In this document: one piece after another, positions 56,455 through 64,000 of the stretch
How the letters are laid out: every line of letters starts with the position of its first letter
Position numbering within the stretch: the first letter of the stretch is position 1
Source of the DNA: Phymorhynchus buccinoides
Lineage: Eukaryota > Mollusca > Gastropoda > Neogastropoda > Raphitomidae
Direction: 5' to 3'
DNA: 64,000 nucleotides
Assembly (NCBI GenBank): GCA_017654935.2
Contig: CM065684.1
Location: 58,815,756-58,879,755 of the forward strand
Made by a program: the position numbers and the translations under genes
The notes under the pieces: generated by a model
What the model saw: only the letters and a program-made list of their open reading frames with translations
Database searches by the model: none
Told to the model about the DNA's origin: nothing

Positions 56455-56740
56455 AATGTCTAAAGTTCAAAGAAGGGATTCACTGGGTCTGTTATGATAA
56501 ATAAGTACCTGTCATGCAGAGAACTGTGAATCTAACCCTAACCCTAATGCAAAGCGAACCAAACAGAGAGCAGGGGGTGTAAATCTACATATTTGCCGAT
56601 AAATCGATGTACAAGTCATGCTGAGTGTAAAGACAATGGCGGACAAACAAACGATTCTGATTGGCTACGCTAGGACTACTTCCGAAGGACTACTTATCTC
56701 ATAGAGGTCCCTTCAAGGCGGAAGTCGATTAAGTGAAATT
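56455..56740 (-). repeat. Dispersed repeat shared with the 2.39-kb insertion
   Basis: Reverse complement of 17420-17720: TGTAAATCTACATATTTGC, ATCGATGTACAAG, ATGGCGGACAAACAAACGAT, TCTGATTGGCTACGC, and ACCCTAACCCTAA. This shows that the interior of the insertion at 17379 belongs to a family present elsewhere. Confidence 0.85.
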
Positions 56741-56887
56741 TTATTTCCTGAAAAAATCCAGGTGCAAAACAGGGGTTTGGAGGCCCGTTATCGAGCTAAC
56801 TGAAGCTCATTGTATTTAGCGGTTTTAGGCAAACGCCTTGTGATGGCGGTTTCTAACGGTTCATGGGGAGAATCATTAGCCTTGGAG
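56741..56887. other. Flank of Raftlin block 2
   Basis: Not shared with the 5' flank of copy 1. The duplication breakpoint lies at about 56888. Confidence 0.7.
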
Positions 56888-57270
56888 TTGAAAGTCGCTG
56901 TAAAAAATTCAGTGTAAGAGGAAGAAGGGAAAGCAGTCAAGTCGGACCAATTGACGCAGCTTCAAAATAATGCCAATTCACACGTGAGCAGCATTTTGCC
57001 TTCAAAATCAACTTTCAAAAGCAAAATTTTTAATACGATCTAGCGGAATAAATAGACGAAGCACAAAACTTCCAGAAGGTAGAGGAACTATTTGTACAAA
57101 AGCCCTACTCGCCTCCCTCTTCTCCTTCCTAGCTTCGCTTGAGGTTTCCCCTATCCTGCTTTCCCCCTCCCCGTGTTCACTTATTTTACCTATTTATTTG
57201 TATACACAGATTTCAATCTTTCGTGAACTCTCACACCTAGCCAAGTCAGCTAGAGCAACAGAAGAGAATC

Positions 57271-57820
57271 ATGGGCGCGAGCAGCAGTCATGACTGGCAA
57301 CCTCCCATCCAACCCCAGGCCCTAACCAGCAGCGGTGCACCGGTGAACTATCACATGGTAGCCTCTGAAATCCACCTGTTTCAATCCTCCGACTGTGCCT
57401 GCTATCCCAAGAGCCACATGACCATGGGGAGTTCCGATCTGTACGACATGCTCGCCGAACAGTTCACTCGAGGGTACCGCATGATCTACTTTTGTCGAAG
57501 ACCCGGCGACCTCCGCTTTAAAATGAACTCTTCCATGCAGGCTTTCTTCAGCGGATTTTTCAGCCTGAATCCTAACCTCGGTGGGATAGTCGAGGTTGGG
57601 GTGAGGTGGAGTTTGCGAGTGGAGAGAAGCTGGGTTCAGTCGGCGATTCATGATACTGGCGGTTTCATGTCGTTCAGGCAAAATCGTACAGTGCATACGG
57701 CAAAACTGGTCGACAGCATCGCCCGAAACACGCAGCATGGAGAGAGGCTGGTTGCAGCTACGGAGACGGGGCACTACGAGCCACCATCGTCTGGCGAATG
57801 TCACCAGGGATTTGGCCCGC
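57271..57820 (+). CDS. Raftlin-family protein, exon 1 (copy 2)
   Basis: Same structure as 9743-10292: ATG at 57271, MGASSSHD myristoylation-type start, donor CCCGC/GTGAGT at 57821. Differs from copy 1 at three bases, all amino-acid-changing (L to F, Q to K, Y to C near the end of the exon). No frame damage. Spliced with 58607-58824 and 60804-61142 it gives 368 residues, so this copy looks functional on coding grounds. Confidence 0.8.
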
Positions 57821-58276
57821 GTGAGTGCTGAATCACATTTGTTTTTTGGTTGAAGTCTTAGACAGCCTGCGCATGTTGTATTATGGTTTGACAATACTTG
57901 AGTTTGAACTTTTCGAAAAAAATAAACAAACAAAAAATAAATAAATAAATAAATAAACGTTTCTTACGAAATGTTTATGTCAGGGAATTTTGTAATATTA
58001 AGAGTTTGATTTCAACAGAAAAAAACACCAGTGGTTAGGGACTATATGGGTTTTTTTGGGGGGAAATGAATTAGAAATTGAAATCTGAACGGTGTCTGAA
58101 ATTTTTAAACATTTGGTTAAGAAATTAGGAAGACCTTGGTTTATGCAAATTGCAATTGAATAAGAGTATTGTGAATTATGGCAATTCCTCTCTACCTCTG
58201 TCTGTCTCTCTCTCTCTCTCTCTCAAGAATAGGCATCGCCTAAAATCTTTATCCTTGTCAAATAAAGTTGTCCAGT

Positions 58277-58341
<65 letters not shown>

Positions 58342-58606
58342 CTTCTTCCTTATACTGGACAGGGCCTTCTGGTGTCAAGTAGTCCAACGTAGGATCACTC
58401 TAAATTTTTAAAATTTGAGTTAAAAACAGTATCAACTGCTCAAAAAATATCTCCTCTTTCTCTTACTCTCTTTCCTCTCTCTCCTTCTTCTCTTCTCTCT
58501 CTCTCTGACCTGAAGAAAAATTGTTTGCTTCTTCAGTTATCCTCATTCAAGATTTCAAGTTTCTCTCTCCCTTCCCCTTTTTTTTTTTCTCTCTCTCTCT
58601 TTGCAG
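57821..58606. other. Raftlin intron 1 (copy 2)
   Basis: CT runs at 58205-58224 and 58282-58334 separated by about 55 bp (GAATAGGCATCGCCTAAAAT..CAAATAAAGTTGTCC) absent from copy 1. Acceptor CTCTTTGCAG at 58605-58606. Confidence 0.85.
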
Positions 58607-58824
58607 ACCTGGCCTTAGATTTGTTCTTCGAGGTTCCCTCCCCTGCCACCAGGGAGCGCTACGTCTACACCATAGTGTTGGTGCCGGTCCACATTGAATA
58701 CCCGTTCGTCAACAACATCTTCTTCCCCGAGATCCAGTGTGACTGGATGACAGCGTTTCAGCACAACCTGAGTCAGGGGTGGAGACTGATTGACATTTAC
58801 ATCGACACCCCCATGTCTCAGCAG
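58607..58824 (+). CDS. Raftlin-family protein, exon 2 (copy 2)
   Basis: 218 bp, donor CAGCAG/GTGTGT at 58825. Nine base differences from copy 1, six silent, three amino-acid-changing (M to I, H to N, E to Q at the exon end). The QGWRLIDIYIDTPMS block is unchanged. The intron begins with a (GAT)n array as in copy 1. Confidence 0.85.
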
Positions 58825-58970
58825 GTGTGTTGATGACGATGGTGATGATCATGATGATGATGATGTTTATGATGGTGATGATGATGATGACAATGATGAT
58901 TATGATGATGATGATGTTGTTGATGATGATGATTTTGAGTGTAAGGATGATGATGATGATGGCAACTTTT
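58825..58970. repeat. GAT trinucleotide repeat (copy 2)
   Basis: Imperfect (GAT)n, longer than the copy 1 array by about 20 bp. Confidence 0.9.
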
Positions 58971-59057
58971 GGATGACAGCGTTCCAGCACCATCTGACTC
59001 CTGAGTCAGGGGTGGAGACTGATCAACATTTACATCGACACCCCCATGTCTGAGCAG
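58971..59057 (+). pseudogene. Duplicated 3' end of Raftlin exon 2 with donor (copy 2)
   Basis: Identical in layout to 11391-11477, including the ACTCCTG insertion that shifts the frame and the GAGCAG/GTGTGG donor. Confidence 0.9.
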
Positions 59058-60071
59058 GTGTGGTTTACAATGGAGGTGATTGTCTGGGGGCCTGCCCGGG
59101 TCAGTGACCCATACTAACCCCTCATTTTGTACAGCCAGAGGTTATCAGGCATGGTAATTTTCAAAGAATTCTCTGAATTCAGATAAAAGTGCAGAAAAAC
59201 AAATGTCAGAAGGGGTTTTAAGCTTGAGGAGATGCCCTTTCCTCAAGTTTGAACAGTTTTACATGTTCATCTTCAAGAGCAATTGCCTCCTGATCACCAT
59301 AAAGGGATTTAAATCCCTTGAATACACCAAGAAACAATATCTCCTAAAACCCTATAACATTTTGAGAGAAAAATGCTTTTCCTGCATCACCATGCTTGGT
59401 TATGACCCATGAAGTCTGAAATCAGTTTGAAGCTCTGACACATTAATTGTCCATTCTTGTGGAAATAGGAATTGTTCGGAAATAATTAAGGGGAGTCATT
59501 TCATGGTGTGTGGGAGTGATTCAATCGGCCAAACAGGGGAAGTCACTCTACGATCAGCTCTTGTAGCCTATCAACTCGTGTGTTTGATCAGACATACAGC
59601 ACTTAGAACACCGTGCGTCATTCTAAAATATTATGTCATTTATATTTGTACGTCACATTTTGCAAGTTTTATCAGTTTGTGGCTACTGGCCACCCCTAAT
59701 TTTTCTATAAAAAAACATGTTTGCAAGTCGCTGACTCGCATCCTGCGGTTTCAAGCTTTGACGCCATTGTTGCTATGGTGTTTGAACGAGTAATGGAGAT
59801 GAACAACTTTTTTCCGAAAATCATCTATTGACCCATCATTCTCTTTAATCAGGGAGCATATAAATGCTCATTATTATTATTATTATTATTATATGACCCA
59901 TGATGACGTTTGAAAACAATCTGAAGCTATGGTGGACCCTTAAGTTTTATAATACATGTCGTCTGTCTCAACCCAAGCTCTAAAATAAATTATCTAATTC
60001 TGCTGATAATGATGATGATGATAGTTGGGATGATGATGATTATTACATGTATTATTATTTCGAATTTTTTT
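59058..60071. other. Raftlin intron 2 (copy 2), first part
   Basis: As in copy 1, with an additional (ATT)n segment at about 59868-59891. No exon recognised. Confidence 0.6.
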
Positions 60072-60333
60072 ATATCGTCGTCCGCATGCAAAAGAGATGT
60101 AACTCAAAATTGGTCATCTTCGATGTGTTGGACTTACCAGTTGATCTAGACAAGCTGCATCATCTAACAAAGCTGTAAAACAACAATCTGCAAAGATAAA
60201 ACACCGATGGTGACGCTAAAGGAACAACAAATGACGTTATGTGGCCTGAAATGACCAAAATATTGAGTTTTCCATTCCTCATGTGAAGTGACGTCATTCG
60301 ACTTACGTCTCTTTTGCATGCGGGTGACGATAT
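60072..60333. mobile_element. MITE with ~30-bp inverted ends (copy 2, intact)
   Basis: Same element as 12445-12706. The right end continues directly into GTAAGTTGACAG, showing the pre-insertion state of the LINE target site. Confidence 0.88.
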
Positions 60334-60527
60334 GTAAGTTGACAGCTTTTATGTAGTACTTTTTTTTATAAATAAAAAAGATAAAAGAAGGGGAAAGTTA
60401 TGGAGTTGAGGGAGAGAGTGGGAGAGGCAGGAGGCATTGAATTAACAAGTTAGAATATGTTGCAAAGAAGGGATCAAGACACTTCTTTCTCTTTTTTAGT
60501 AAACATCACCTGTCTTCAATTGGATGG

Positions 60528-60695
60528 TTATATACTGAATACATATCTGTATTGTTACAAATTCAGGACTTTACTGGTGTTGCACTGCCTCCGGGCATTG
60601 CCTCCAGGATTGTTCCCACCATCTTTATATCTTCTAATGTCCCATAATTATGTGTCTGTTCCAGACCGGAGGACGTTAAACATATTTTTATCTTT
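60528..60695 (+). mobile_element. SINE with gGACGTtAAAC tail (copy 2, intact)
   Basis: Flanked by perfect TTCAATTGGATGG (60515-60527 and 60696-60708). 168 bp. Shows the uninterrupted state of the SINE that is split by the 2.39-kb element in copy 1. Confidence 0.92.
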
Positions 60696-60803
60696 TTCAA
60701 TTGGATGGTCCAGATTGCAAATCGACTGCATAATAACAAAATAGGCAGCATAACATTATTGACGTTTGTTTTTATTGTAATGTTTTGCTCGTTTGTTTCT
60801 CAG

Positions 60804-61142
60804 TTTTCGGTTCCTATCAAACAACGTCATCATCTATGCTGCCCGACAGACACCAACGCCCTCTGGATTCTGGAACGACCGGCCTCCAGATCTGACGACC
60901 CTCGACCCCTGTATGAGGGCACTATCGTCGAACAGACAGTCCCCATCAGGAGCAGCAAACTGGGCGTCAAGTCCTCCCCGGATTGGCTCCCCCTGATCCA
61001 GGATATGGGTTCGCGAGGCTGGGAGCTCTCCTGCGTGGTGGAGTCCCATAAGGTTGAAGGGGGAGGAATGGGACAGGCCAATGGTATCAAGAGTTTGCTG
61101 TTTTTTCAGCGCCCTTTGTCTGGTACAGTCGAGTATGCTTAA
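60804..61142 (+). CDS. Raftlin-family protein, exon 3 and stop (copy 2)
   Basis: Acceptor TTTGTTTCTCAG ends at 60803; TAA at 61140-61142. Ten base differences from copy 1; the protein changes are RRRLCR to RHHLCC, R to S after VPIR, and LGQAEG to MGQANG. The conserved VEQ, DWLPLIQDMGSRGWEL and FFQRP blocks are unchanged. Three of the seven replacement changes fall in a 6-residue stretch at the exon start. Confidence 0.87.
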   Translation, partial: FSVPIKQRHHLCCPTDTNALWILERPASRSDDPRPLYEGTIVEQTVPIRSSKLGVKSSPDWLPLIQDMGSRGWELSCVVESHKVEGGGMGQANGIKSLLFFQRPLSGTVEYA

Positions 61143-62002
61143 CTCAAAATGCATGGGAGTAGGGTTTCTTTCTTTACTCAAATGGCTTTTATCATTGGTT
61201 GACATTAGCCTGTAGTAGGGGCCAATAGTAACATGAGAGCTGTACAATAGATGATTTTCTACAGTAATGGAAAATCATGGTACAGTTTAGTCTCTTGTGG
61301 AAGATTATGACTCGAACAAGGGGGCCCTTGCACCAGCTCTGGTGCTGCAGCCAAAGGGATTGGTTGGCCTCTGGGGACCTTTCTCAACACCAGTTGTGTC
61401 CTCAAATCCCTTTGGCCGAGAGAGTGGGGATGTACCATGGGCAAGGCATGTCCACTATGAACAAATTCTCGCCCAGTCCGCCAGAATAGTATCTGCCCCC
61501 TCTGCTATCTGGCAGTCATGGTCGGAAACGACAGACTAGCATACAAGACCGATATTCGTGTAAAGCATTTTCAACAAAATTGCGGTAAAAAAAACAACCT
61601 GAAACCAAGCGGGCAAGTACAACTAGTAGTTTCGTGCATATGCATGTGCCGCTTTTGTGCAAGTGATCCGGAGACATTCGCAACTAATGACATTGACCAA
61701 TGACCTTCATTTTCGAACTTGGCCTACATATACTAACTGCCTATCCAAATGCAAAATTTGAGGGTCATATCGTCGTAATCGACATATGTCACTGCGTTCA
61801 AACGCTATCGCATCGTGATAACATAAATAGTCCGCCAGCCATTAACAAACAGACAAACTTCCCAGAAAACATGCTTGATCATAGCTGCAGATGTATCTCA
61901 GCTACAGCCAGCAAAACGGACAGTCATACAGAGAGATCAATGTCAGGTTATCAAGAAGCAGCCACCAGAGGAGACCCTGCGCTTTCCAGGCCCCATACTT
62001 AA
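61143..62002 (+). other. Raftlin 3' UTR and flank (copy 2)
   Basis: Counterpart of 20386-21251 with small indels. No separate gene. Confidence 0.5.
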
Positions 62003-62386
62003 AGGGGACATAAAGTCCAAAACGAAGCTGATGATCAGCTGATCTCTATTGCAAGATAATAAGTAAAAAGGCATGTATCTGCAGATAAAAATTTGATTTT
62101 AGTTAAGATCAGCGTTAAAAAAACGCCATTGGAAAGTGCCAGATTGAATGTTTATGGAGGCCACCATTGTGTGCTAGGTTGTGACGTCACAGACTCAGTT
62201 TCCCTTAGACTTCTCATAGTCTGTTAAGATTAAACCAGGAACAAAGGTGACTTCATTCAACTCACAGCAACACTGACCTGCTACTCACTGAGCAACTAAA
62301 GAAAAGAAGGAAGGGTGAGAAGCTCTTCATTAATTGTATTTGAGTGTGCCAGTCTGGTGCTGATCACAGTCAACAAAGAATACACA

Positions 62387-62430
<44 letters not shown>

Positions 62431-62748
62431 CTCTCTCTCTGTGACCTGATTCACACACATGCGCGCGCATGCATGCATGCTATACATGTACCTATTATAC
62501 CTTTTAGGCTTACTGCCCAAGCACTAGTCATCGTAGGTAAACTCATATTTGTGAGTGCATGATGTCATATTCAGGGGGCATCTACTCTTAACAGTGGCAA
62601 CATGGTGACGCCCTTGGGGCCTACAATTCTGCAATTTAAAATTGACTTATTTCTAGTTGAAAGACTTTTGAATAGAAAGAAATGCACAGTGATTGTTTAT
62701 TACACATAAACATTCATGGCCGATTCGTCTTTGGACTTAATGTTCCCT
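62003..62748. mobile_element. TIR element flanked by TTAA (copy 2)
   Basis: Same as 21252-21990: AGGGGACATAAAGTCCAAA start, TTTGGACTTAATGTTCCCT end, TTAA at 61999-62002 and 62749-62752. Confidence 0.78.
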
Positions 62749-62752
62749 TTAA

Positions 62753-63485
62753 GACAACAGTGGTTTAGTCTCCATAACTGTCTGTGCTAATGAAAACAGT
62801 AGGACTTGTGAAATGTTTATGAGGCAGGTTATGTTTCTGTGAACATCTACCCGTTGTGAACAAGTTTCGTAGTGATCTACACAGGATTTGTAAACTTTTA
62901 CCTGTGTAAATACTAATGGTGATGTTTATTTAGTTCAGTTGCTATCTTCTTTTGTGACTATTTTGATTATGGTCATAACATTTGTGATATATTATCATGG
63001 TTTCAAAACAATGTTCATCGATAATGTGTTGTGATGTTAATAAGCAATGTTGAGGTAACAGAGAGTGAGGGAGACAGAGAGAATATGTGTGTGTGTGTGT
63101 AAAGCTTTGGTTTTCCGAACATAGTTAATTTGTTACTTGTTTGTTATTAATATTCTCAGCAATGTATTTATGATTAGGATTTATTATTGTTATACTGTTG
63201 CCCCCATAATGATGTTTTTCCTATCAGGAGTTTTATTATTGTTAATGAATATTCTGAATGTGTAGAATTTAGAGGAAAGCATTGTAGTTTGGGGAAGGGG
63301 TGTTTTTCTTTCTGATGCACTTGTGCCGTAGTTTTAAAAAATAAAACTTTTTGCCCATACTCCTGTGACATTTTAGCTCATTTTCTCCTCCCTTTATCCC
63401 TTTTATTTAATATCACCCCCACTTATCTTCGCTTTTCTTTTCAACTCAAATCTATGCAAATTCATTTAGTCACTAAATTAATGTG
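62753..63485. other. Downstream flank of Raftlin copy 2
   Basis: Shared with copy 1 except for the ~1-kb segment missing at about 63102 and the single 52-bp minisatellite unit at 63180-63240. Confidence 0.7.
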
Positions 63486-64000
63486 CGTAGAGCTAGCCAG
63501 CACCCCACCGCTCGTAACGCTTGGTCATCTAATGGAAAAATCCTTGTGAATGTGAAAAATGGTAAAATTGTCAGATTGGATCTGAATATGAACATCGACG
63601 ATGTGCTTTCTAGGGCTTAGACTAAGGCTGATATGCTGATGAGAGTGGACCCGAATATGAACATTGGTGACGTGTTTAGACTAGGATTAAGCAATAGAAA
63701 CGTTATGCTGATCTGCTGCTAACGTCTCTACAAACATTTACCCCACATTTTACCCCAATCTTAGTTCCTTCGGGAACTTGACATTAAAGATGGCACCGAT
63801 TGGAGGGGGGGGGGGGGGGGGGGGGGTGATGTGAGAGTGGAGAATGGGATAAATGATAGCAGAAGTTTCTTCATTTTCCATCTTTCATCTTCTATCCAGA
63901 AGAGCTTGGTTCAATAAACATAAGGGGTTTGCTGTCTTGGTGTGCACACTTGCTGTCATTTATTATTAAATATTGTTCATTATAGTTCATGTAATATTAT
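63486..64000. other. Window end, no gene seen
   Basis: Two related phrases (TGAATATGAACATCGACGAT at about 63583 and CGAATATGAACATTGGTGAC at about 63651) suggest a diverged local duplication. A run of about 20 G lies at 63807-63826. TCAATAAACATAAG at 63911 could be a poly(A) signal. Confidence 0.45.

Larger units (their letters stand above)
56888..63485 (+). repeat. Raftlin segmental duplication, copy 2
   Basis: Counterpart of 9359-24110 without the LINE, the 2.39-kb TIR element, the Helitron segment and seven of the minisatellite units. It ends at ..AATTAATGTG, after which sequence diverges from copy 1. Confidence 0.92.

Noticed and set aside
58790..59053. Asp-rich frame in Raftlin intron 2
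   Set aside because: Translation of the (GAT)n repeat; the exon donor at 58825 ends the coding part.

Overview
This is a repeat-rich stretch of animal nuclear DNA, most likely from a mollusc and probably a gastropod. The evidence is spliced exons with GT-AG introns, CR1- and L2-like LINE fragments, tRNA-headed SINEs, pogo/hAT/Helitron-like non-autonomous elements, and very many (CA)n, (CT)n and poly-G tracts. The taxon is inferred from repeat style and not proven. No bacterial or viral gene organisation is seen.

Two host loci are supported, both on the + strand. (1) Positions 1743-7028 hold four exons of an ITPK1-type inositol-tetrakisphosphate 1-kinase (C-terminal half of the ATP-grasp fold; the 5' part lies outside the window and the 3' end runs into a 500-N gap). 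(2) Positions 9743-20385 hold a three-exon Raftlin-family gene predicted to encode 368 residues. A second intact copy lies at 57271-61142. By eye the two reading frames differ at 22 of 1107 coding bases and 12 residues.

Layout: 1-7028 ITPK1 exons and introns; 7029-7528 gap; 7529-9358 LINE fragment and tRNA-SINE head; 9359-24110 first Raftlin block; 24111-44548 repeats (L2-like tail, Helitron-like element, a CR1-like LINE with nested SINEs, a microsatellite/SINE-tail array, another LINE 3' half, MITEs); 44549-49373 and 49874-54943 the same ~5 kb sequence twice, separated by a 500-N gap; 56888-63485 second Raftlin block; then unidentified sequence to 64000. The ~5 kb repeat looks like two contig ends that overlap but were never merged.

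The Raftlin pair serves as an insertion clock. Relative to copy 2, copy 1 carries a 4.46 kb minus-strand LINE-like insertion with a perfect 13-bp target-site duplication and only an ORF1 (gag-like, three zinc knuckles), a 2.39 kb insertion with short terminal inverted repeats, and a Helitron-like element. The first two each landed inside an older small element (a MITE and a SINE) present in both copies.

The most unusual features are: (a) tandem duplication of exon 3' ends together with their splice donors, at two ITPK1 exons and at Raftlin exon 2; (b) a SINE family whose 3' tail matches the tail of the ORF1-only LINE; (c) serial insertion of that tail family at one target site inside a CR1 element and in a neighbouring (CTA)n tract. 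All calls are from reading the sequence; no database search was run.
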